Assembly: GCF_000239295.1 (NCBI RefSeq)
Contig: NZ_JH417792.1
Coordinates: forward strand, 1-32,071
Source: Flavonifractor plautii ATCC 29863
Lineage (GTDB): Bacteria > Bacillota > Clostridia > Oscillospirales > Oscillospiraceae
Length of the DNA stretch: 32,071 nt
Direction: 5' to 3'
Shown here: one piece after another, positions 7,786-14,467 of the stretch
Numbering within the stretch: position 1 is the first letter of the stretch
Layout of the letters: each line of letters begins with the position of its first letter
The notes under the pieces: generated by a model
The model's database searches: none
Seen by the model: the letters and a program-made list of their open reading frames with translations, nothing else
Told to the model about the DNA's origin: nothing
Program-made: the position numbers and the translations under genes

Positions 7786-8175
7786 ATGAAGGTTGCGGGA
7801 TTTCCAACCAGCAGCGACATCTATCTGGAGGTGGACGGCAAAAAGGTGGCGGTGGTGCAGAGCTATACCGCCAAGTCCAGCCGTACCAGCCAGACCGTGG
7901 AGGCCTTCGGCGAGGACGAGCCGGTGGCCACCATACCGGGCCAACGTACCCACGTCATCGAACTGACCCGGCTGTACGCCACCGATGAGGCCATCCGGGA
8001 CGGGCTGAACTTCCATGCGCTGGAGGACTTCAGCCTGGTCATCTGCAAGCCGGACCGGAAGATCATCTACTCCGGCTGCCAGTGGAGCTCCATCGGCGAG
8101 ACCGGCGCGCTGGGGGCCATGGTGGTGGAGAAGATCACCATCGTAGCGGCCAGGCGGATTGAAACGGCGGTGTGA
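7786..8175 (+). CDS. Tail tube protein
   Basis: Predicted 129-aa inner tube subunit (XkdM-like). ATG 7786 follows GGGGGAGGAAGG. It has the beta-barrel pattern expected for tubes of contractile tails: IYLEVDGKKVAVVQSYTAK, THVIELTRLYAT, FSLVICKPDRKIIYSGCQW and a final VEKITIVAARR strand. Hexamers stack inside the sheath, normally along a tape-measure protein that sets the length. Sheath followed by tube is the standard order. Length and composition are normal. Confidence 0.85.
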   Translation: MKVAGFPTSSDIYLEVDGKKVAVVQSYTAKSSRTSQTVEAFGEDEPVATIPGQRTHVIELTRLYATDEAIRDGLNFHALEDFSLVICKPDRKIIYSGCQWSSIGETGALGAMVVEKITIVAARRIETAV

Positions 8176-8176
8176 T

Positions 8177-8587
8177 ATGCTGGAGAGACGGGAACGGCTG
8201 AAGCTGGAGGACGGGAGGGAGCTGCGGCTTCTCTCCGCCCTGGAGGTGCTGGAGGCCCGCCGGGAGGCGGAGGGGCTGGCCCGGGGGGAGGCGGAGGCCG
8301 CCCTGTGCGCCAACGCCTGCCTGCTGGCCCGGGCGCTGGAGCGGGGCGGACAGCCGGTGTTCGCGGACGGCGGGGCGGCTCTGGCGGGGCTGAGCGCCCG
8401 GGAGATCGGGGCGCTGGCGGGCCGGTGGGCCGCCTTTGACCGGGCGGAAAACCCCTCCCCCGAGGACGGGGAGGAGCGGCTGGAAGGGTTAAAAAAAGCC
8501 TGGAGCACGCGCCCTATGAGCGTCTTCGCTGGCGCGTGCTCCAACGCTTTGGCGCGCTTCCGACGGAGGAGCGGGCCAAACAGATGA
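8177..8587 (+). CDS. Tail assembly chaperone, short (G-like) form
   Basis: Predicted 136-aa acidic helical protein starting at ATG 8177, two bases after the tube gene. In most long-tailed phages the gene between tube and tape measure makes a chaperone in two forms, a short G form and a longer G-T form reached by programmed frameshifting, which hold the tape measure soluble before tube polymerisation. This gene contains an A7 run at 8491-8497 followed by a strong hairpin, described separately. If ribosomes do not slip they continue to TGA 8585-8587. The residues after the A7 run are basic (the end reads ALARFRRRSGPNR) and unlike the rest. Confidence 0.8.
   Translation: MLERRERLKLEDGRELRLLSALEVLEARREAEGLARGEAEAALCANACLLARALERGGQPVFADGGAALAGLSAREIGALAGRWAAFDRAENPSPEDGEERLEGLKKAWSTRPMSVFAGACSNALARFRRRSGPNR
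8491..8542 (+). promoter_or_regulatory. Programmed -1 ribosomal frameshift signal
   Basis: The slippery heptamer A AAA AAA occupies 8491-8497, with zero-frame codons AAA (8492-8494) and AAA (8495-8497). After a four-base spacer, a stem of 12 perfect base pairs is formed by GGAGCACGCGCC (8502-8513) and GGCGCGTGCTCC (8531-8542) with a 17-base loop. A -1 slip leads into the open frame that ends at 8793. Slippery heptamer, short spacer and stable stem are the textbook parts of bacterial and phage -1 sites, as in lambda G/T. Confidence 0.9.
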
Positions 8588-8793
8588 AGGCGCGGGACTA
8601 TCTCTGGTGCGCCCTCCACCTGGCGCTGGACCGGGAGGAGGAGCTGGCGCGGCTGTGTCCCGCCTGCCGAAGCGAGGCGGCGGAGGAGCGGTGCCCGGCC
8701 TGCGGCGCGCTCCGGACAGAGACGGCGGCGGGGCAGAACGCGGCCTTTGACGAGGCGCGGTTTGAACGGCTGAAACGGGGGGAGAGCGGTTGA
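8497..8793 (+). CDS. Tail assembly chaperone extension (T-like), reached by -1 frameshift, with zinc-ribbon cysteines
   Basis: This frame gives 98 residues after slippage; joined to the 107 codons from 8177 it makes a 205-aa G-T fusion. The segment runs LEHAPYERLRWRVLQRFGAL and then REEELARLCPACRSEAAEERCPACG. Two CPxC pairs ten residues apart form a likely zinc ribbon. A GTG at 8536 could in theory start it alone, but it lies within the hairpin and has no ribosome site, so fusion is the better reading. The T part of such chaperones contacts the tape measure or tube. The stop overlaps a TTG start of the next gene. Confidence 0.75.
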   Translation, partial: SLEHAPYERLRWRVLQRFGALPTEERAKQMKARDYLWCALHLALDREEELARLCPACRSEAAEERCPACGALRTETAAGQNAAFDEARFERLKRGESG

Positions 8794-9350
8794 CGGACTA
8801 TATCGCGGTATTGCTGGCACAGCAGGAGGAGCAGGAACAGGGCGAGGCCCCGGAGCTGGAGACCGGCCCCCTGACGGTATGGCTGGAGGAGAATACGCGG
8901 CCCGCAGAGGCCGCAGCAGCGCGGCGCAGAGTGGAGCAGGACGAGGCCGGCGCGTGTGCCGGACCGGGTGCGGTGATAGGGAACCGATATGTGCCGGAGG
9001 CCCCGGTCGGGGACTCCAGCGGACAGCCATCGGACCGGGGAGCGAAGCAGTGGGCAGACGGCCTCCAGACCGCCGGTACGTTGGAGACGGCGGGAAAAAT
9101 GGGGGAGCGGACGGCTCAACCGGCCCGGCCGGAGCACACCGCAGAATACCGGAGCGGGTCAGGGGTGGCCTGGCTCGACGGTCTGGTGCGCAGGAGCATG
9201 GAGCGGGAGTGGAGCGGCGGAACGGAGAGGCGGGTGGTGACGGTGGAGCAGTACGGCGGAGCGGTGGGCGCTCCGGCGGAGGCCGAGGCGCTGGACCGGC
9301 TGTTTCGCCGGGACGCCCGGCGGTATGATGGGGGGTTCCGGCTGCTGTGA
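8790..9350 (+). CDS. Unrecognised 186-aa protein in the tape-measure position
   Basis: The protein starts at TTG 8790, overlapping the chaperone stop (TTGA), with GGGGGGAGAG upstream. It is hydrophilic, with an acidic N-terminus (QQEEQEQGEAPELE), a low-complexity middle rich in G, A, P, S, T, R and E, and a C-terminal helix-like part (VAWLDGLVRRSMEREW). No transmembrane segment, lytic domain or known motif was recognised. In PBSX and relatives this place holds xkdO, a tape-measure gene of well over 1000 codons. If this protein is the tape measure, at roughly 0.15 nm per residue it would give a tail of under 30 nm. It could instead be an unrelated chaperone or capsid-tail factor. Confidence 0.55.
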   Translation: MTDYIAVLLAQQEEQEQGEAPELETGPLTVWLEENTRPAEAAAARRRVEQDEAGACAGPGAVIGNRYVPEAPVGDSSGQPSDRGAKQWADGLQTAGTLETAGKMGERTAQPARPEHTAEYRSGSGVAWLDGLVRRSMEREWSGGTERRVVTVEQYGGAVGAPAEAEALDRLFRRDARRYDGGFRLL

Positions 9351-9919
9351 GATTGGCTTCCATGCGGTACAAGGACTATGTATGGCCCCACAACCCGCGG
9401 GTTTACACCATTGAATATAAGCGGACTATGGGGGCGCGAAAGGTGCCCTTCGGGCGCTACCACCTCCAGGATCTGGGCCCCGCCCAGCGGGTCATGCGGG
9501 GCGAGGGGGAATTCGTGGGCGAAGGGGCCTACGGGGAGTTTAAGAAGCTGGCTACCGTATTCTACGCCGGGGGACCGGGGCTGCTGGTTCACCCGGTTTG
9601 GCAGACCTCCAACGCCTACTTTGTGGAGCTCTCACTCCGGCAGGAGCCCAGGGCGGACTATGTGGGGTATTCCTTTGCTTTCTGGGAGGGATACGACGGA
9701 CACAGCACCGGCGTACAGGTGACCGGGGGCGGAGGAGAACCGGAGACAGGCCCGGCCGCCGGTACGGCGGGGGAGCGGCGGCACACGGTGCGCCAGGGGG
9801 AGACCCTGTGGGGGATCGCCCGGGATTACGGACTCAGCCTGACCGAGCTCATCGCCCTCAATCCCCAGATTAAAAATCCAAACCTGATTCTGGCAGGGGA
9901 GGAGGTGCGCCTGGCGTGA
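9347..9919 (+). CDS. LysM-domain baseplate/tail protein (XkdP-like)
   Basis: Predicted 190-aa protein. GTG 9347 overlaps the previous stop and is correctly spaced from the GGGGGG at 9331-9336; ATG 9362 is an alternative. The first 120 or so residues match the XkdP-type N-terminal domain (a PRVYTIEYKRTMGARKVPFG start). After a Gly-rich linker, residues about 145-190 form a LysM domain: HTVRQGETLWGIARDYGLS, then NPQIKNPNLILAGEEVRL. The LysM part binds glycan chains in peptidoglycan-related contexts and may anchor the baseplate. In PBSX this gene follows the tape measure, which supports the reading of the preceding slot. Confidence 0.85.
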   Translation: MRLASMRYKDYVWPHNPRVYTIEYKRTMGARKVPFGRYHLQDLGPAQRVMRGEGEFVGEGAYGEFKKLATVFYAGGPGLLVHPVWQTSNAYFVELSLRQEPRADYVGYSFAFWEGYDGHSTGVQVTGGGGEPETGPAAGTAGERRHTVRQGETLWGIARDYGLSLTELIALNPQIKNPNLILAGEEVRLA

Positions 9920-10857
9920 TGCGGGGAGAACTGCTGTGCTGGGATGGGCGGCGCATCCGCCTGCCCGACGCGGTGGAGTGGCAGTTTCAATACGGCTGCG
10001 GCACGCCCTGCGACAGCTTTCAGCTCACCTGCCTGTGGGAGCCGGACAGCGGGAACGACCTGACCGAGGCGGTGAGCTTTACGGCGGAGGAGAACGGGGA
10101 ACGGCTCTTCACCGGCGTGGTGGACGAGTGCGAGCGGGGCTGGGACACCGCGGGGGGCACCCTTACCGTGGCGGGCCGGGGAATGGCCGCCCGCCTGCTG
10201 GACAACGAGGCGCTGGGGGCAGACTACCAGGTGGCCACTGTTGAGGATATCCTGCGGGACCACGTGGCCCCCTACGGCATTGAGATCGTGCGGGGGGCGG
10301 AGCTGCCGCCGGTGCCGGGCTTCTCGGTGGACGCGGGGAGCAGCGAGTGGCAGGTGGTCTATGAATTCTGCCGCTATTACGGGGGAATTGCCCCCCGGTT
10401 TGACCGGCTGGGGCGGCTGGTACTGGCCCCCTGGGAGGAGGGGCGGCGGCTGGTGCTGGGGGCGGACGCGGCGGTGACGAGCTTCCGCCTGCGGGAGCAG
10501 CGCTACGGGGTGCTCTCCGAGGTGCTGGTGCGGGACCGCACCACAGAGGAGGTTCAGCGGGTGGCGGACGAGGACTTCCTGCGCCGGGGCGGCCGGTGCC
10601 GCCGTGTGCTCACCATGCCGGGAAAGAGCAGCTATCAGGCCATGCGCTATTCAGGGGCGTATCAACTGGCCCGCGCCCGGGAAGAGCTGCGGCAGGCAGA
10701 GTTGGAGCTGCCGGAGGCCTTTGCCGCGTGGCCGGGGGAACTGGTGGAGCTCAACCTGGCCAAGGGGACGGGACGGGGCCTCTGGCGGGTACGGGAGAGC
10801 GTATGCGGCCTGACGGCGGCGGGAACCTACACCCGGCTGACGCTGGGGGAGCCATAG
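9916..10857 (+). CDS. Baseplate hub protein (gpD/XkdQ-like late control protein)
   Basis: Predicted 313-aa hub protein of contractile tails. It starts at GTG 9916 (overlapping the LysM stop) or ATG 9919, both after GGGGAGGAGG. Early strands include FQLTCLWEPDSG and RLFTGVVDECERGWD with TVAGRGMAARLLDNEALG. A middle part has YEFCRYYGGIAPRFDRLG, and a C-terminal part has LVELNLAKGTGRGLWRVRES. These are typical for the gp27-like/XkdQ family that forms the trimer at the end of the tube and connects it to the spike. The length is close to that of PBSX XkdQ. No lysozyme domain is attached. Confidence 0.8.
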   Translation: MMRGELLCWDGRRIRLPDAVEWQFQYGCGTPCDSFQLTCLWEPDSGNDLTEAVSFTAEENGERLFTGVVDECERGWDTAGGTLTVAGRGMAARLLDNEALGADYQVATVEDILRDHVAPYGIEIVRGAELPPVPGFSVDAGSSEWQVVYEFCRYYGGIAPRFDRLGRLVLAPWEEGRRLVLGADAAVTSFRLREQRYGVLSEVLVRDRTTEEVQRVADEDFLRRGGRCRRVLTMPGKSSYQAMRYSGAYQLARAREELRQAELELPEAFAAWPGELVELNLAKGTGRGLWRVRESVCGLTAAGTYTRLTLGEP

Positions 10858-10872
10858 CGGAGGAGTGGTTTT

Positions 10873-11241
10873 ATGTGGATTTCGGAGCAGGGGCGGAGAA
10901 GGACAGAGCCGGACGGAACAGCACTGGTGGGCCGGGTCACCTTGCCCGGCGACCCGGCCGGGGTGTATCTGGCCGGAGAGCGGCGGGAGCTGCCCGTGTT
11001 TGGCCCGGGCGGCTATGTGTGGCGGCCGGAGGAGGGCGAGCAGGTGCTGGTGCTCAAGACCGGTCAGGCGGGAGAGGCCCCCTGTGTGGCCGGCCAGGCC
11101 TGCGGGCAGGACTGGAACCTGGCGGCGGGCGAGGTGCTCATCTACAGCGGTTCGGCCTCCATTCGCATCGGCGGCGGGGGTATCCGGCTGACCGGAGATG
11201 TGCTGGTCAACGGCAAGCCGGTGCTTACAGGGGAGGGCTGA
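10873..11241 (+). CDS. Baseplate spike-like protein (gpV/gp5 OB-fold type, short)
   Basis: Predicted 122-aa protein starting at ATG 10873, eight bases after GGAGGAG. The opening TALVGRVTLPGDPAGVYLAG and the turn YVWRPEEGEQVLVLKTG resemble the OB-fold of gpV-like spike proteins. The end has repeated short strands with glycines (YSGSASIRIGGGGIRLTG), like a minimal beta-helix tip. It would form the point that touches or punctures the target. It is smaller than many gpV proteins and shows no metal-binding HxH tip. PBSX has XkdR here, so the relation may be distant. Confidence 0.65.
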   Translation: MWISEQGRRRTEPDGTALVGRVTLPGDPAGVYLAGERRELPVFGPGGYVWRPEEGEQVLVLKTGQAGEAPCVAGQACGQDWNLAAGEVLIYSGSASIRIGGGGIRLTGDVLVNGKPVLTGEG

Positions 11242-11243
11242 GC

Positions 11244-11588
11244 GTGGAACTAATGGTGCGGAACGGCGACTACGTCAGCGACGGCGCGGGTGGCTTCCTG
11301 CGGGCGGAAGGGACGGACGAGCTGCTGCAGCGGGTGTTGTGGAAGCTGTCCATCCCGCGGGGGAGCTTTCCGCTGCTGCCTGCGCTGGGCAGTGAGCTCC
11401 ACCGGCTCGGCCGGGCCAAGCCCGCTGAGCGGGCCGGACTGGCCCGGCAGTATGTGGCCCAGGCACTTTCCGATGAGGCGGAGCTGTCGGTGGCCGGGGT
11501 GGAGCTGTCAGCAGAGGGAGAACTGACGGTCGAGCTGGACTGGCGGGGCGAGGCGCTCCGCCTGATACTTGGGACGGGAGGCGTATGA
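11244..11588 (+). CDS. Baseplate wedge protein, gp25-like (XkdS-like)
   Basis: Predicted 114-aa protein starting at GTG 11244, three bases after the previous stop and eight bases after GGGGAGGG. The segment IPRGSFPLLPALGSELHRLG, then LARQYVAQALSDEAELSV and ELTVELDWRGEALRLIL, follows the gp25/XkdS pattern, with the conserved turn that starts sheath assembly at the baseplate. Length is normal for the family. It overlaps the space just before the gpJ-like gene, the usual order. The protein is structural despite the old lysozyme-like name of the family. Confidence 0.75.
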   Translation: MELMVRNGDYVSDGAGGFLRAEGTDELLQRVLWKLSIPRGSFPLLPALGSELHRLGRAKPAERAGLARQYVAQALSDEAELSVAGVELSAEGELTVELDWRGEALRLILGTGGV

Positions 11589-11592
11589 CGGG

Positions 11593-12653
11593 ATGACGGT
11601 GGAGGAGCTCTACGGGCAGATGGTGGACACCTTTCAGCGGGAGACAGGGATGGCGCTGGCCGGGGACGGAGACATGGCGGTGCGACTTTACGCCGTGGCG
11701 GCCCAGCTCTACGCCCTGTATGTGCAGGCCGACTGGGTGGGGCGGCAGTGCTTCCCCCAGACGGCCCAGGGGGACTACCTGGACAAGCATGCTCAACTGC
11801 GGGGGCTGGAGCGCCGGGCGGCCACAGCGGCGGTCGGGGTGCTCTCCTTTGAGACGGACCATCCGCCGGAGGCCGATCTGAGCATCCCGGAGGGGACGGT
11901 ATGCATGACGGCGGCCCAGGTGCGCTTTGAGACCACCGAGGCGGGCGTTTTAAAGGCGGGGCAGACCCCGCCCAGGTGCGGGCCAGAGCGGTGGAGCCGG
12001 GCGCGGGGGGAAATGCGGCGGTCGGGACGGTGCGGGCCATGGCGGTGGCGCCGGGGGGGGTGAGCCGGTGCACCAATCCTGAGGCCTTTTCCGGAGGACT
12101 GGATGCCGAGGGGGACGAGAGCCTGCGGGAGCGGGTGCTGGAGACCTTTCGGCGGATGCCCAACGGGGCCAACGCCGCCTTTTACCAGCAGGAGGCCCTC
12201 TCCTTTCCGGAGGTGGCGGCGGCTACCGTGGTGGCGCGGCCCCGGGGCGTGGGGACGGTGGACGTGTTTCTTGCCACGGCGGCGGGGCTGCCCGACAGCG
12301 GGCTGCTGGAACAGGTGGCGGCCCATCTGGAGGAACGCCGCGAAATCGCCGTGGATGTTCAGGTGAAGGCGCCGGAGGTAAGGACGGTGGATGTGTCAGT
12401 TCAGGTGGCGGCCCGGCCGGGGGCGGACTTTAACACCGTCCGGCAGGCGGTGGAGTCCGCCGTGCGAGGCTGGTTTGACGGGCGGCTCTTGGGGCAGAGT
12501 GTCCTGCGGGCCCAGCTGGGGGCGCTGATCTTCGGGGTGGAGGGCGTGGAGAACTACGCCCTCACCGCCCCGGCGGCCGATGTGGCGGCAGCGGTGGACG
12601 AGCTGCCACAACTGGGCACACTGACGGTAGCGGCACTGGAGGGGACGGCATGA
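11593..12653 (+). pseudogene. Baseplate J-like protein (XkdT-like), reading frame interrupted by one base
   Basis: The gene starts at ATG 11593 (after GGGAGG) and reads as a gpJ/XkdT wedge protein: MTVEELYGQMVDTFQRETG and the LDKHAQLRGLERRAATAA motif. It loses frame at about 11966-11972, after VLKAGQT, and ends early at 12063. The -1 frame from about 11967 restores the family sequence (RARAVEPGAGGNAAVGTV and then PEAFSGGLDAEGDESLRERV), continuing to 12653. Adding one C to the CCCC at 11966-11969 would make a single frame of 353 aa. The break sits in a perfect 7-bp GC hairpin (955-961 with 966-972 of the 11,000 block), a typical place for replication slippage or a sequencing error. Both halves are otherwise intact. 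Confidence 0.8.
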
Positions 12654-13219
12654 GCTACGGGGCATACCTCAGGGAGCTGCTCCGGCCCCTGCGTATCTAT
12701 GGGCTGGAGGGCACCGCCAATGGCGGTGAGCTGGAGGCCCAGGGGAAGGCGCTGGATGGGGTAGAGGCCGCCATGGAGGAGGTACAGCGGGAGATGCTGA
12801 TCTGCACCGCAGAGGGACGGGGGCTGGAGGCCGTCGAGGCACTGCTGGCCCGAAAGCCGGTAGCTGCCAGCCTGGAGCGGCGGCGGGCGGCGCTGGCCGC
12901 CCTGCTGCGCATCGGCGGGGACAGCTTTACCTTGACGGCGATCAACGATAATCTAAAAGGCTGCGGTCTCAACGCCGTGGCCAGCGAGACGGAAACGCCC
13001 GGCGTTGTGGAGGTGCGGTTCCCCGATGTACCAGGCATCCCGGACGGGTTTGAATCAATGAGGGCCATCCTGGAAGATATTCTGCCCTGCCATCTGGACA
13101 TACGGTATGTCTACTGGTACATCACCTGGGCCCTCATGGAGGATCGCTTTGCCACCTGGGGAGACATTGAGAAGCTGGGGCCCACCTGGGAGGAGCTGGA
13201 GAAGATGGTGCGGGACTAG
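12650..13219 (+). CDS. Tail protein I-like baseplate protein (XkdU/YmfQ, DUF2313-like)
   Basis: Predicted 189-aa protein whose ATG 12650 overlaps the gpJ-like stop. The N-terminal half is helical (YLRELLRPLRIYGLEG), followed by RRRAALAALLRIGGDSFTLT and the domain typical of XkdU/YmfQ, ending PCHLDIRYVYWYITWALME. These proteins form the outer baseplate and normally connect to tail fibres encoded next. Here no fibre gene follows: the stop at 13219 is only 15 bases before a perfect palindromic terminator. This is the last gene of the particle operon. Confidence 0.8.
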   Translation: MSYGAYLRELLRPLRIYGLEGTANGGELEAQGKALDGVEAAMEEVQREMLICTAEGRGLEAVEALLARKPVAASLERRRAALAALLRIGGDSFTLTAINDNLKGCGLNAVASETETPGVVEVRFPDVPGIPDGFESMRAILEDILPCHLDIRYVYWYITWALMEDRFATWGDIEKLGPTWEELEKMVRD

Positions 13220-13233
13220 CCTGCCTGTCGCAT

Positions 13234-13269
13234 AAAAATGCCTGGAACCATATGGTTCCAGGCATTTTT
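13234..13269. terminator. 36-bp perfect palindrome, bidirectional terminator
   Basis: Each half is 18 bases (AAAAATGCCTGGAACCAT and its exact reverse complement), with five A at one end and at least five T at the other, so both strands read as stem plus U-tract. It lies between the end of the phage-particle operon on + (13219) and the end of the SLH gene on - (13285). It can terminate both convergent operons. Confidence 0.9.
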
Positions 13270-13284
13270 TGCTTAAAAGGGAGC

Positions 13285-13821
13285 TCACCAGTGCTCCAGA
13301 AGATAGGGAATAGCCGGGACAGGGCGGTCAAAAAAACGGGCGAGGGCTTGCTCCAGCTCCTCCGGGGAGAGGGTGCCCTGGGGCTCCGGCCTGCCGTCCG
13401 CGCCCCACGCCAGCAGGCCGATGCCGGCGGCCCAGTAGAGGGAGTCGTCCGCCCAGGGAGAGATCCCCTCAAAGTCGTTACAGGCGGCCACTCCGCTGGG
13501 CAGAAAGGTGTCCCGCCCCAGGTGGACGGCGTAGCGGCGGAGCAGGACGGCGGCCTCCTCGCGGGTGATGGGGCGGTCAGGGACAAAAAGTGTGCCGCCG
13601 GTGCCCCGCACGATCCCAAGATCATAGGCCCAGGCTACAGCCGTGGCACCGGGGGAGTTGGGATTCACATCGGAGAAAGGGCCGTTGGCATCGTAGGGGA
13701 CAGCACCCGAGCAGGTCCACAGGGCGGCCACAAACTGGGCGCGGGTGACCGGGGACTGGGCCGCTGCCGCCGCAGGGAGCAGCAGGGTGAGGAGCAGGAG
13801 TGCAGGAATGAGCTGTCTCAT
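13285..13821 (-). CDS. Small secreted S-layer homology (SLH) domain protein
   Basis: Predicted 178-aa protein. ATG at 13821 was chosen because it is preceded by AGGAGGA and opens a clear signal peptide (MRQLIPALLLLTLLLPAAAA). The mature part is made of SLH-type repeats: PFSDVNPNSP...AVAWAYDLGIVRG and REEAAVLLRRYA, then ISPWADDSLYWAAGIGLLA and SPEELEQALARFF. SLH domains bind pyruvylated secondary cell-wall polymers, so the protein probably sits on the cell surface. No catalytic or ligand-binding domain is attached, which is unusual for SLH proteins. It lies 61 bases after the last B gene with no terminator between, so it may be the distal gene of the PadR operon; an AT-rich stretch (13,835-13,880) may give it a weak promoter. 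Confidence 0.8.
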   Translation of the reverse strand: MRQLIPALLLLTLLLPAAAAAQSPVTRAQFVAALWTCSGAVPYDANGPFSDVNPNSPGATAVAWAYDLGIVRGTGGTLFVPDRPITREEAAVLLRRYAVHLGRDTFLPSGVAACNDFEGISPWADDSLYWAAGIGLLAWGADGRPEPQGTLSPEELEQALARFFDRPVPAIPYLLEHW

Positions 13822-13882
13822 GGCATATCCTCCTTTGGGTATAGCATACCATATACTGGAAGAATATGCCGTCGAATTGAGG

Positions 13883-14467
13883 TCAGATGATATCGTGTTC
13901 GTCAACCATGGTACGCTCCACCGTATAGAGCACCTGCCCCTGGCCGTCCAGGGCCTGAGCGGTGTAGAGCGTGTAAGTTGGAAGCCGCTCCGGGGCACAC
14001 CAGAGAAACAGCCCGCCGCTGTCGGGAGAGACCTCCGCCGTATGGGTCCCCCCATCGCCGGTGCAGGTGATGCGGACGGACTCAATGGCCGGGTCGGAGC
14101 AGAGGCCAAAAAAGAGATCATAATGGATGCCGCAGACGGAGAGGGGGGCGTCCTCCACCGGGGCGGCGATCAGTCCCCTGGCATAGGGCCGCCAGGTGTG
14201 CCCGAGGAAAAAGGGCTGGCGCTCCAGGGAGCAGACGGCGTACCAGCGGTCATAGCGGAGGGCGTAGATCGCCTCCTCCGGGTACCACTGGGCGGCGTCC
14301 ACCGGGCCGAAGTGGAAGCGGCTCTGGAGCCGCTCCAGGGCCGCCTGGTGGGTGAAGCAGGGGCGGAGGACGAGCAGCAGGGCCAGGGGGAGCAGCAGCA
14401 GGAGCACCACATTGCGGCGCAGGCGGCCCCTGGGCGTGAGCCGCAGGCGGGAGAGCGGGCGTTTCAC
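13883..14467 (-). CDS. Membrane protein B3 of the PadR operon
   Basis: Predicted 194-aa protein starting at GTG 14467 after GGAGGG; the start overlaps the stop of A3 (GTGA). It has a short basic cytoplasmic N-terminus (KRPLSRLRLTPRGRLRR), one membrane helix of leucines and valines at about residues 18-36, and an outside domain. The outside domain shares a pattern with B1 and B2: ALERLQSRFHFGPV, ALRYDRWYAVCSLE, LCSDPAIESV, and an end like QVLYTVERT. I recognise no named family. It is the third B copy and the most diverged. The role is unknown; the arrangement suggests a partner of the A protein in the membrane. Confidence 0.75.
   Translation of the reverse strand: MKRPLSRLRLTPRGRLRRNVVLLLLLPLALLLVLRPCFTHQAALERLQSRFHFGPVDAAQWYPEEAIYALRYDRWYAVCSLERQPFFLGHTWRPYARGLIAAPVEDAPLSVCGIHYDLFFGLCSDPAIESVRITCTGDGGTHTAEVSPDSGGLFLWCAPERLPTYTLYTAQALDGQGQVLYTVERTMVDEHDII

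Noticed and set aside
8536-8793. Separate small gene starting at GTG 8536
   Set aside because: The start lies inside the hairpin arm without a ribosome site. The slippery run and stem upstream explain the frame better.
11960-11975. Programmed frameshifting in the baseplate J-like gene
   Set aside because: No X XXY YYZ slippery heptamer fits the frame, and gpJ genes are not known to use frameshifting.
11976-12653. Independent gene for the second half of the baseplate J-like protein
   Set aside because: There is no ribosome site at 11976, and the sequence is the direct continuation of the upstream frame. A one-base break explains it.
1-13270. Prophage attachment sites flanking the operon, from the similar TGGAACC hairpins at both ends
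   Set aside because: The two hairpins share only a short core and differ in loop and flanks. They read as ordinary terminators, not as direct att repeats.
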